From: Castor canadensis
Taxonomy: Eukaryota; Chordata; Mammalia; Rodentia; Castoridae
NCBI RefSeq assembly: GCF_047511655.1
Contig: NC_133392.1
Location: 90,389,042-90,453,041, forward strand
Length of the DNA: 64,000 nucleotides
Direction: 5' to 3'
Part shown: piece after piece, positions 36,747 through 47,098 of the stretch
Layout: every line of letters starts with the position of its first letter
Position numbering within the stretch: the first letter of the stretch is position 1
The notes under the pieces: model-generated
Databases searched by the model: none
The model's input: the letters and a program-made list of their open reading frames with translations, nothing else
What the model was told of the DNA's origin: nothing
Program-made: the position numbers and the translations under genes

Positions 36747-38929
36747 GTGGGGGGTATTCAGAACTTTGTCTGGACTGGGAAGGGTGGGAGGACCTGAGAG
36801 GGAGGAACAAAAGTCGTTTTGTTTGGTATTGATGCCGAGTTGACTCGGCTGCCACGGTAGCTCTTACCCGGGAAAGCAGCGAGCTGTTTGCATGTTTACA
36901 GCGAAGGTGAGAGTCAAGTTATCTATTGAGAGTCCAACGGGGAGGGGGAGTTGGTCTCTGAGCCAGGAATCTATTTCTGGACTTCAAAGAGGCATGCTCG
37001 GATCAAATCCCAAAGCTTTGGCATGATGTTTATTAGGCAAGTTAAGTGTATTACAAATTAATACCCGCCGTGGCATTTATGAATGAGAAGGGGAGGGGGT
37101 GTCAACTTCCCTCATCATCTGGCAAATTCCCAAGCAGAGATCGTCCCCCTTCTTACCCCCCTTTTTTGGTATTTTATACTTGTTTGTTTTTGGAGGTTCC
37201 CACTTTGGTTCCAGTCCTGCCTGGGTTGGAAGTCCAAGAGGAAACAAATGAAGAGAGTCTCCGAAACTGACTTATGCTTCCTCACGGATGCGGAATACCG
37301 AGTGAGCCCTCCCAGCCTCTCTCGGCAGACTGGCGGCGATGGGAACCAAGCAGCCAGCCGGAAGCGGAGGGGACCACAGTGGAGTGATTTGGCCTGAATT
37401 CATCACCTGAGAACAGTACCAGGCCAAAACAGACTCCAGCAGTCACCATTGTGCCCGATGGACCTCGGGTAAAAGCGACTCCTTGAAGCTGAAAGTTGTG
37501 TCGGGTCTTTAACTTCTTTCCTTGGGACCATTTGGAAGTCTTCCATTTCGGGTGAATTGCAATGCCTTTCTCTCCAAGTACACAGAAACTGGGATTTAGA
37601 GAATAACATTCTGTAATAAAAATGTTAAAGTTTTTAAGATCCTGGTCTACGGGCAAGGCACACAAGCAGAAGACCCTTCACAAGGCAAAAGATCTCTTGC
37701 AAGGCAATTTACATGAACATCACCAACACTGCTGTTGTAATTGACCAACTTTCCCGGAAAGTTTCAAAAACTATCTTCTTGTGTAATTTTAATTTAAACA
37801 ATGATGTCAGGTCCTTTTTTTATGCCCTGGGATAGCTACTCTTCCTTTTTAATATTTAGGGCCGGCCAGTCTTCACAGTTTAGCTGTCTGGCTAAGAAGG
37901 CCTTCCATGCTGACTTTTATGTGAATGATCTGACCAGCACAATGAGAAGCTGTTGGGATGAAAACTCAGTTCCATAAAGAGAACTGCAGCAGGAAAGAGT
38001 TAAGTTCATTCATTCAAAAGTGCCCTTTCATAAAGCCAAGAGGTATTTGCTAGAGGGAGTAGGATCTCCAGGCTCTCTGAGGGTGGGGACTTTTCAAGAC
38101 AATGGGTTGTCAGGTGTTATGCAAATAAAGGGAGAAAAATCTGGGCACTACCCAGTGCACAGGCCAATTCGTCTATTAGTTAGAAAACTTTTTTCCCCCC
38201 CTGCCTTTAGCGGGTCATTGTTTCCTTGGGGTGGGGGGAAGGAGAAGTATGCTCAGTATTGGGTGGGAAGAGGTGGAGGAGAGAGAGAATGGAGAGGATG
38301 GTTCCTGGCTTCTGTTGTGGCGTCTTTTCTATTTGACTTCATGGTTGTAAGTACTTCCAGATGGTGAATCAGACACCAGACGTAACAATATTTCCATATT
38401 TGGGTATAGCAGTAGCTTGCGTTTTTAACATTTTTCTGCCTCTGTTATCCAACCACAAAGCATTCTTGACAGCTTCAAATGTTGTTAAATATAGACTTAA
38501 CTTCTGTTCCCAGAGCAGGAAATTCTTCGGAATTCCTTGTTTTTCACGCAATCTGTCTATAATGATTTAAAATAAAATTACACTCAATGATCCAACTGGC
38601 CCGCATATACCTTGTTCCTTTATTGGGGGGAGCAGCAAAGAGGTTCAGTCTGCTACACAGCGTTCAGAAAGACACACCATTCCAGAGATTCCTTTGAAAA
38701 ATCAGATTAAAGTTTTCTAACGAGGGTGTGTATGGGTTTTGTTTCTGGACTTCAGCTGGAGAACCTTGGAGACTGAGTTTGCCCCAGAGAAGAAACTTGG
38801 AGAAGCTTTTCGTAGCTGCCCATTTAAAGTTGGGAGTGTGTGGTGGAGGGAGGGGATAGGGGAGAAGCTGGAGCTACAGGGCCAGGAGGTGGGGTAGCCT
38901 GAGAGGCTAGAGTGATCTATGTGCACAGC
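36743..38929. promoter_or_regulatory. CCN1 upstream region, single-copy
   Basis: No coding exon or young transposable element is recognisable. The stretch contains a consensus CArG box (38394-38403) and short AT-rich and GC-rich patches. I treat it as the upstream regulatory region of CCN1 on position and repeat absence; individual enhancers cannot be delimited. Confidence 0.5.
38394..38403. promoter_or_regulatory. CArG box / candidate serum response element
   Basis: CCATATTTGG is a perfect CC(A/T)6GG SRF site about 1.97 kb upstream of the inferred CCN1 start. The mouse Cyr61 serum response element is known at about -2 kb, so this is very likely its counterpart. Confidence 0.78.
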
Positions 38930-39120
38930 CTTTGCATATACCACGTCCTGGTTCGCCTGCTAGTAAACCACATCGGGCAAGAGGAACAGCGACTCCTCAC
39001 ATCCTGCCCAAGGACAGTCCAGGAAACCCCAGACGTCGAGTCGCCTTCTCGCCTCCTCGGCTGAGAGTTACAGATCAGTTCACGTTGACAGATAGGAGAG
39101 GAAATGTGTGATGGCATTGG
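38930..39120 (+). other. Candidate divergent first exon with strong splice donor
   Basis: A moderately CpG-rich stretch runs into TTGG|GTAAGTATAG at 39121, a near-ideal 5' splice site on the plus strand, pointing away from CCN1. From memory, the human DDAH1 long isoform starts about 2.4 kb from CCN1 in the opposite direction, close to the spacing here (about 2.5-2.7 kb). The 5' limit is a guess. It could instead be a lncRNA exon or a chance donor. Confidence 0.35.
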
Positions 39121-39419
39121 GTAAGTATAGCTTCGGGTGCTAATTCTTCTGCATGTCTTCTTTCCTGTCGTCCCTCCACCCCTATACGGGTGTCCCGGGT
39201 GTCCCGGGAGAGACTAACAGGCCGCCTTCTTTCTTGGGGCTGCAATTCACGGAGAAGGGGCTGTTGTCCTTCTCTGCAGCTCCTGGTTGGGGCTGAGCGA
39301 TGGGGAGTCTTTCACTCGCAGTTGCCTGTGATTTTTAGGTTACCCAAAGAATGTTGCACTGTCAGTTAGCATCTGAGAATAGTAACTACCCTAAACCTGG
39401 CTACCCTGATGTCTATACC

Positions 39420-39580
39420 TAGTCCAGTGGTTCTAACTTTGCGTACATCAGAAGTACCTGCAGGGCTAGCTGGAAGTCCGATTGCTAGGCCCCACTCCAG
39501 AGTTTCTAATTGGATACATTGTAACAAGCCCCTAGGTGGTGGCGATGCTGCTGGTCCAGGAATGACAACCCTGACAACTC
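39420..39580 (+). mobile_element. MER5-type hAT DNA transposon remnant
   Basis: Starts 'agtccagtggttctaacttt' and continues 'acatcagaagtacctgcagg' and 'ggccccactccagagtttct', the MER5A/B pattern. It is the only clear transposon between the candidate divergent exon and the upstream CpG island. Confidence 0.68.
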
Positions 39581-39739
39581 TGCCCTGGACGATCGGAGTG
39601 CCTGTAATAGGGGTGCGTGTGTGTGGGTGGGGGGGTTCCATAATCAAATAATCGCTTGCACACCCAGTCTCACAACTCCACTTTCTGTAGCCACTTTAAT
39701 GAACAATTGGTGTCTGCAAGAGGCCAGCTTTACGGTAGC

Positions 39740-40500
39740 GCCCCCACACCACCCCGTTTCTTCCCCTCTATTCCCCGACCCCCCGCATCCCTCCTTGGAG
39801 TGATCGCTGGGAGGAAGTCGGCGGTTACAGTGGAGGGGCGCGGGAACTGAGGGGCAAACGCGGGGTAGGGCTCTTGTCGGCCCGAGATCCCTGCGGCCAC
39901 AGAGAGTAGGGGTCCGCGCGGCGGGAGGGCGCGGGGCGGAGGACCCGGATCCGCGCGAGACCCGCGGACGCGGCCGCGCGCCCCGCGCGCCCGCGGTCCC
40001 CAGCGGTGGCCAGGGCTCGAGGTTTCCGGCGGCGCGCGGCACTGGACGTTTCCAGCCACGGCCCATATTTGGTGAAAGTCTTTCAAGACTCCGTCATCCA
40101 GCTCCAGGGGGCGGCGGCCCTGGGAGCCGGCCCGGCAACCGCGCGGCCGGCGCGTTCCTGAAAAGTGCGCTCGGTCGCCCACGCCCAGGCCTCGGGCCAC
40201 GCGGGGCCCAGAGCACTGCGGGCACGCGTGCGACCAGGGACACCGCAGCCGCCCCACCCCAGCCCACACCCCTGCAGGCCCGAGGCAGTCCGCGCTGCGT
40301 GGGAGGCTGGCGCGGAGCGCGCCGCGGCCCGATTGTGTCACTTTTCCCGTCCGCCCCGCTGTTGACTCGTCCTCCCAGCGGGGCAGCGAGTTGCCGCTCG
40401 GTGCCAGACTTCCAGGGTACGCCCAGGCGCCGGGGTGTGGGGGTCTGTGTAGGAAGGCAAGGCGGCTTTTGCGCAGTTTGCTCAAACAATGGAGAGCGCC
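39740..40500. promoter_or_regulatory. CpG island about 3.3-4 kb upstream of CCN1
   Basis: Very GC- and CpG-rich (densest at about 39830-40340), with no TATA box seen and a CArG box inside. Long open frames on both strands reflect composition. It is probably a promoter or strong enhancer; on human gene order a DDAH1 upstream promoter is the leading candidate. Confidence 0.65.
40063..40072. promoter_or_regulatory. Second CArG box, in the upstream CpG island
   Basis: The same decamer CCATATTTGG occurs about 3.6 kb upstream of the CCN1 start, inside GC-rich DNA where an AT-rich decamer is unlikely by chance. It may serve CCN1, the neighbouring island promoter, or both. Confidence 0.55.
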
Positions 40501-40674
40501 TAAGCCGGGACCATGAAGTTGACTCTGGAGAAAAGTCGCCAAGAGCCTGGGTTCCATTATGTGCTGAAGGGACCCATGCTAGGGCTGGCTCTCTGTTTCT
40601 CCTTCCTCTCTTCCTCCCCAAGAAGTCCCCTGTAGCCTCGGTTAAGCCGCTCATCCTCTCTGGACCCTGTATTT

Positions 40675-40795
40675 TCATCAGTGCATGCAGGCAGAACCCG
40701 AATGCCATGACAGGCCAGGCCATTTGCAGAAAGTCCCAGCTGCCCTCTCTTGCCAGTACCAAAGCAATCCTTTGGTCCAGCCATTGAAAGCAGGT
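40675..40795 (-). repeat. Unidentified dispersed repeat, copy 1
   Basis: The reverse complement aligns with 41835-41945: 'tactggcaagagagggca', 'caaatggcctgg', 'ctgcctgcatgca'. Family not recognised. Confidence 0.7.
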
Positions 40796-40924
40796 AGTAA
40801 AACCGGAACAGTTCTTTTCAGGACTAAATCTCATGTCAGCCCTAACCCCCATACCCCACACCCAAAAAAGAGAGAAACCAACCCTTGCTATAGGGTACAC
40901 TTTATGTTGGGCTCGCTTTGAAGG

Positions 40925-41110
40925 CCTGCTGTGTATTGACTCATTTAATTCTCCACTGCCCCATTAAGGCAGGTCCTCTTGCCAGCATCATTTGATAGCT
41001 AAATAACGAAATGGAGGCCCAGAATATAAGTGTCTATCCAGAGACCACTTTCCTAGCAGATAGCAGAACTGGATTTGCACTCAGCATCTTGGTTCAAACA
41101 GGTCTTACAC
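40925..41110 (-). repeat. MIR
   Basis: Reverse MIR, diverged: 'gactcatttaattctccact', 'aaataacgaaatggaggccc', 'agatagcagaactggatttg'. Confidence 0.65.
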
Positions 41111-41834
41111 TTTACCCACTAACCTGTTTACCTACTCTTCATTTCCTACCCTAGACATTCAGGCCTGTTCCCAATCCTCTAGCTTTTCCTCCATGTATTT
41201 CTATTTCTACTTACCCATATAGTCTAGAAGACATGACAAATTAACTGAAACTGCTAACCTCTTAGAATTGCCTATTGTACTGGTGCTTAGAGAGGAGGAG
41301 GAGCAGGTGTTACATTTTAACAGAAAAAAAAAAAGCCTTAATGCAAATAAGTTTACAGAATGGATATTTGGGCACTTTGGCAGGCTGATAGGGAAGATAT
41401 TTGGATCTTTGAGGTTCTTCTGGCAGCTCATGAGCTACACCTGGTGGGAACCAATTGCATCTATTTGTTAAAATTTCAGCATCAGTTACTAGAGTGTTCT
41501 TCAAGGATTGAGTCTGCCTTTAGCCTGTTTTTAAATTTTTTTTATTTATGTGTTGGAAAGCAAATTCTTTCCTTCTGAACCCAAGATTTATTCAGAGTTC
41601 GTGATGTGCCCTGGCACAGTGCTAAGCATTAGTGACATAAAAAAAGACGACTTTAACATGAAACTTCCCCTGGGGGACTCTAAGGTCTGTTGAAGAAGCA
41701 GACATCTGGCACAGGTTGGATGCCTCACTGAGGAGTTAGGGTAGAACTAATGTGAGTCTGAAAGGGTGAGCTAGAGTCTGGTAGCAGAGAGGACATCTGG
41801 GACTGAGGGAACTGAGCCTTGACCTGGTGTGTTG

Positions 41835-42115
41835 GGACCCTAGGATGGCTTTGGAGTACTGGCAAGAGAGGGCATCTGGGACCTTCTGCTTGCAAATGGC
41901 CTGGTCTGTTATGACACTGGGACACTGCCTGCATGCAGTGGTGAGCCATGGGTTTTTTTGTCTTAACTTCCTCATGTCTAAGATAATGTCCCAGCTCAGG
42001 GGACACACACTCAAGTCCATTCTTGATTTTTAACTCAGTGAGGTACAAAATGCCATGCCTGAGGATTAGCACTGGTTGACAGTTGGCCTTGACGTTGGGA
42101 ACCTTCTAAGGGGCT
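41835..42115 (+). repeat. Unidentified dispersed repeat, copy 2 (longest)
   Basis: Its first part matches 40675-40795 (inverted) and its second part matches 43915-44110 (direct): 'cagctcaggggacacacact', 'atgcctgaggattagc', 'cttgacgttggga'. It is the link that shows the three copies are one family. Confidence 0.7.
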
Positions 42116-42185
42116 CTGAGAAGTTGCTAGGTGAAAAGGTAGGTGTGTTTCTCATTTTAAAAAGAGATACCAGAGATCTGGGCTT

Positions 42186-42398
42186 TATTTATTTATTTGG
42201 CAGTACTGTGGATCGAACTCAGGGCCTTGGGCTTGCTAGGCAAGCGTTCTACCACTTGTGCCACATTCCAGTTCTTTTGTTTTTAGTTTTTCAGATGGTG
42301 TCTGGAGCTTTTGCCCAGGCCAGCCTCAGACAGAGATCCTCCCGTCTCTGCCTCCCAAGTAGCTGGAATTATAGGCATGAACTTTCATGCTGGGCCTC
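42186..42398 (-). repeat. Composite tRNA-like plus B1-like SINE
   Basis: (TTTA)n tail, 'gtactgtggatcgaactcag', then 'gcctcccaagtagctggaat'. Confidence 0.87.
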
Positions 42399-43482
42399 AA
42401 GCCATCTAGATTTTTATGTGAAATCTTCAAATTTTTTAAACATTGGCAATTAGTTAACATCACCATCTAGGCTGATCCTAGGAAAACCAAAGAGGCAATG
42501 CGTGCAAGTGACAGTTGCAAACTCCAAACTGCCTATCTCAAAGCACCTGTCCTGCTCCAGCATTCTGGGACTCCCAGCTACCTGTGAAACTTTCCAGAAG
42601 AACACTCTGGTGTCCATTTATTGTCACATGGACTATATTTAAGAATCAGAGCTGCCACTAAACTGTTAGTTGTAGGAGTTTATGCCTTATCAACAAAATT
42701 AGAAAAAGTAGCTTTTTCTCATTTTCTATTTTATCTACTTCTCAAAAGCCACTCAGTCACCCTCTTTCCTCTCCCCTCTGAATTGATGTTGTGAGCAGCT
42801 GGCATTTCTTGGCAGCATGGTAGGAAACACTTTTTTCTCAGGGCATCCGTATCCAATGGGAACCATATCCTTTTACTTCCTCCACCTGGTATCTGTCCAC
42901 AGGAAGCCAGGCATTTCTATCTAAATCCCTTACCTTACAGAACTTCTTGTCTTGTGCTAGAATTGGAAAGGACTAGAAGGCATCCCTCCCACCCTGCCCT
43001 GTAATCCATCTTCTAGAGATAATTGAGCAATGTGAAGTATCATAATTATAAGTCACTATCAAACAGGTTGGCTCCAGATTCAGGAAATCAAGAAAACCTC
43101 TACCTCTTGTGTTTTATTCCTGGAGATTCACATCTCTTAATTGCCCACTTAAAAACCACACAAGCCACATCCAGAATTTAGAAAGGATTTGATTTGGACA
43201 GAGTAGACAAGCACACAGATAGACTTATAGACAGACCAAAACCATGTATTCATACCAAATTTTGCAGGTGACAGGGATTAGGGGCAGAAGGGAAGATTCC
43301 AGAAGTTGGGCTGATTATCTGAAATAATATGTGAGATGTGTTTAATGCTTAGCATGAAGCTTCTCACATAGCAAGTGCTAAATAAGTTCTGAGTATTCCT
43401 ACTACTAAGCAGTATCATTATGGTAACTTTCACTATAATTAGCATAGCATGAGCTACCTTTATTCTCTGAAGAATATTCTCT
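42399..43482. other. Presumed intronic or intergenic DNA, nothing recognised
   Basis: Apart from a MIR tail near 43330-43400 ('atagcaagtgctaaataagt'), I see no exon, RNA gene or repeat. Confidence 0.5.
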
Positions 43483-43762
43483 ATTTATTTATTATTTTTT
43501 GGTAGTGCTGAGGTTTGAACTCAAGGCTTTGAGCCTATTAGGCAAGTGTTCTACCACTTGAGCCAGACTTCCAGTCCTTTTTGCTATAGGTTATTTTTCT
43601 GGATGGTCTTACTTTGATGATTGATTGATTGATTGCCTGGACTGGCCCGGGACTGCGATTCTGTTATCTATTCTTCCCACATTGCTGGGATCACAGATCC
43701 CACCATGCCAGTCTCTGCCTCCTGAGTAGCTGGGATTACAGCTGTGAGCCACCATGCCCAGC
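43483..43762 (-). repeat. Composite SINE with internal (ATTG)n
   Basis: tRNA-like part ('gtttgaactcaaggctttga'), a short ATTG tetranucleotide run (43617-43636), then a B1-like end ('gattacagctgtgagccacc'). Confidence 0.87.
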
Positions 43763-43914
43763 TTCTCTATTCTTTAGAGTAGATGAACTCTGGTTATATA
43801 ATCAGAAAACTTCTTTGATATATGGTATACTGATTATGTTATTAAAAAGATCCAGCTACTCCAATATTCTGACTTGCACTGGCCAATGGTCATCCAACAT
43901 ACATTTAAATAGCC

Positions 43915-44110
43915 CTACCTGCCACTATGCCTGCAGCCAGTAGTGAGCCTTGTGAGGTTTTCCCTTGGTTTCTGCATCTGTAGGCTAATAGAATTGCCCC
44001 AACTCAGGGGTTACACACTCTCAAGTACCCCAAAGTTACTTGCCATACCTGAGGATCAGTCATGGCTGCTACTTGGCCTCGATACTGGGGAGCCATAGGG
44101 ATAGTTGGGA
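43915..44110 (+). repeat. Unidentified dispersed repeat, copy 3
   Basis: Parallels 41935-42115: 'tgcctgcagccagtagtgag', 'caactcaggggttacacact', 'catacctgaggatcag', 'cttggcctcgatactggg'. Confidence 0.65.
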
Positions 44111-44442
44111 CCATGTATGGAGCCTGCATTTTGCCTACCATGGGCTAGGTAGTCAGTATCTGTGATCTCAGCTGACCTTTATAAACAATGCTATAAGGTA
44201 TTTTATTTCCATTTAGAAGAGAAGAAGAATGAGGCTTCATTGGAAGTCTGTAACTGGTGCCAGAGCACAGGGCTATTAAGGAAAAGCAGAGGGGCATTGT
44301 TTTCACAGGACAGCACATGTTGGCCTTCTGTGAAATCTGCCATCAAGTTTAGGATTAGCCTGCAGCTTCTAGACTTCCTCGTAACACCTGACTATGAATC
44401 TCTTTCTGTGGGTGTGTTTGGTAATTGTAGACAGCAGTTTCT

Positions 44443-44548
44443 TTTCTTTCTTTCTTTCTTTCCTTTTTTGTGGAGGTACTGGGTTTTGAACCCAAGGCCT
44501 CATGTTTGCTGGGCAGGCACTCCACCACTTTAGCCAGTCCCAGACACC
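44443..44548 (-). repeat. tRNA-like SINE with (CTTT)n tail
   Basis: (CTTT)n, then 'gtactgggttttgaacccaa', 'gctgggcaggcactccacca'. Confidence 0.85.
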
Positions 44549-44977
44549 AGCTTCTTAAAGAGAGTTTGGTAATGAGTAAGTTAAATAAAAAGAAAAAAGA
44601 GTTCCCTCCTTCTGGCTCTTGCCTAAGCTTGTTCCTTTTTCCTCTAAAAAGAAAGAGAGAGAAGAGAGAGAGATGTGTCAGAACAGGGGAGGAACTTCTC
44701 AGAGATTGAGAGATACCTCTCGTGTAACTTAGTCATCACTATCGATTTTGTTCCCTGAGGCAGACAGAGCCGCCACCTCCCACGACCTGTGGCCACCTTC
44801 ATGACATGGTTACTAAGCACAGAGCCCTCCAGGCACCAGCCAAGCACACCCTGTATGTGCTTTTGCCAGGTGTCCCCAAGCCTCCGGTGGGTGGCTGGTG
44901 CCCTAGGTTATGGCAATAAAGAAAAGCACAGAGAAATTTGCTGCCAGTCCCTAGCCTAACCCTTCCTTAGGGTTTAG

Positions 44978-45090
44978 TTTTTGTTGTTGTTGTTGCTGTT
45001 GTTTTTTGTTTGTTTTGCAGCACTGGGGTTTGAACTCAAGGCCTCATGCTTGCTAGGCAGGCACTCCGATTGAGCCACTCCACCAGTCCA
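44978..45090 (-). repeat. tRNA-like SINE with (GTT)n tail
   Basis: (GTT)n, then 'gcagcactggggtttgaact', 'gcttgctaggcaggcactcc', 'gagccactccaccagtcca'. Confidence 0.88.
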
Positions 45091-46887
45091 GGGTTTAGCT
45101 TTCAAAAGAAAAGGGGGAAAAAAAAATGCTGTTTTAAGACAGTTAATTCATAAAGGATAAAGACAATGTGTATCCAATGCTTGAGATTGCTGAAGCTCTG
45201 GGAAATGCTGCTGGGGATTAAAGTGTGGAATATGTACGAGGGCATCTCAGGCCCGAGGATCACGGTTTGGTTCAGTCTAATGGACGTGATACGTGTGGCA
45301 GCCTTCATGCCAGGTAGAGAAGCAAAGAGGAATAATATCTGGAATTTGGCATCTTGACTTTCAAGGCTCTGGAGAAATGAAGATGCTGGAACACTGCATG
45401 TCTGCTTCTAAGGCCCACCCGTCAGAGATGTGAGTTCTTGCTTGGTTTGTGTATTTTGGTGAATGAGAGAAATCAGGCACAGTTATTCCTTAACAAGCTG
45501 GTGACTGCAGGGAACACGTGGATTTTCATGGGACGTTAGAAAACATCTGGAAGGGAGAAGCTGAGGGGACCTCGAATAAAGTGCATTGATTTCAGACAAC
45601 ACCAGCCCTTTGGGTGCTATTGGAAATCCTTCTTTCTGAGTGGGAAAGGGAAGGGAAGTGACATTTACTGAGTGCCTGCCATGGGCCAAATACCTTAGAG
45701 GACGTCTCACTTAATGTTCAAGAAAATCCTCTGTGATGAACTTTTTGACTTCTTTCTATGATTAGGAAAGCTTTCCAAGCTTTCAGAGAAGTTAAACAGA
45801 TCAGTGAGAATGTGATCACGCATTCCAACCCACACCTGACTCCAAGGCCTGTGCCCTTTCTATATTTCTGTGACACCATCTCAGAAATTTTTAATTTTTA
45901 AAATTGTTATCATCACCTTGTCTTTATAGAGCCAGTCCTTTAAACTCTCCTTAGAGTTTTCAGATCCATTGATACCTATGTCTTTGAGCCAATGGAGACT
46001 TTAGCTTCTAAAAGGAGGTGCAAATTGAAGTGAATAGACTCATTAGCGGTGTGTTGATATCATCTGCACCCTCATTATAATCAGAAAGCAAGCATGGTGA
46101 CATTAATCCTGCACTTACACTGGCTTCTTTGCCAGGCACTGTGGAGAATGACTTAGATATATGCGATCACTGTTTTCCAAAGACAGATGATGGGCTCCAG
46201 AGGATGTGGAGGAGGATAATTAGAAATAATGAAGGAAGCGTGATTTGGGGATTTTGTGTTTAAGAGATGAATGGGAGGTGCCATAGCATCCCAGGGCTAT
46301 GGTGAAATGTGGAAGACTGCTTCGAGAAGGAAATAAGTGGCTTTCTGAAGAGGATGGTGTACAAGTGTGTGGCTGTGTATATGCATGGGGGAGGTAAGGA
46401 TGAGAGGTATGGAATAAGCAAAGGAGTGAGGGCTCAAGAACAAAAATAGGAAGTATCAGGCACCTGGGAGAAGAGAGGCTGAGCTATTTTTAGAGGTGCC
46501 GGGGCCACCTGAGAAGATGAAAGACATAAGGATGAGTGGAGATCACTTGCTGTGGTGTCTTCACGTTAACTACTGAACCTCACTGGGCCTTGGTCTCTTC
46601 CTCAGTAAAATAGGAACAATTGTATTTCACAAAATTATTGGCAGGATGGAATGAAACCACATTAAAGATCAGCTCTTTGGAAACTTATCTGCGTCCTATA
46701 AATGTATATATTGGGATCCATGTTTGAATCTGAAGCTCCCAGAGTGCCTTTGGGGAAGGAGTGACATGATAGAGAAGGTCAGCATGAAGATAGGGGGGAG
46801 TACCGGTGGTGATGTAAGAGCAAGGTTGTGGAACTCAAGAGAAATTGAGAAGAGCAGCAGTGAATTTTGACACTCTATGCCCCCATG
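45091..46887. other. Presumed intronic or intergenic DNA, no gene recognised
   Basis: Two MIR fragments (about 45655-45850 reverse, 46560-46660 forward) are visible. No coding exon is supported. Confidence 0.5.
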
Positions 46888-47098
46888 GATTCGTTGCATT
46901 AAGGTTTGAACTTGGGCCTTACACTTGCTAGGCAGACACTCTTTCTGCTTGAGCCACTCCACCAGCCCTTTTTTGTGATGAGTTTCATGGAGATAAGAGT
47001 CTCACAAACTATTTGCCCAGGCTGGCTTCGAACCATGATCCTCCTGATCTCTGCCTCCTGAGTAACTAGGATTGCAGGTGTGAGCCACTGGCACCAGG
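46888..47098 (-). repeat. Composite tRNA-like plus B1-like SINE
   Basis: 'cacttgctaggcagacactc', 'gagccactccaccagccctt', 'ggctggcttcgaaccatgat', ending 'gtgagccactggcacc'. Confidence 0.9.

Noticed and set aside
35650-36843. 397-codon open frame on the plus strand, antisense to CCN1
   Set aside because: It spans CCN1 exon 2, intron 1, exon 1, the promoter and the (TG)n repeat. Its composition (R/G/A-rich, then VCVCV) follows from the CpG island and microsatellite, and it has no recognisable domain.
39730-40900. Overlapping minus-strand open frames of 275 and 268 codons
   Set aside because: They lie in the CpG island, are low-complexity P/R/G/A-rich, and run into a dispersed repeat. GC-rich DNA has few stop codons, so long frames are expected.
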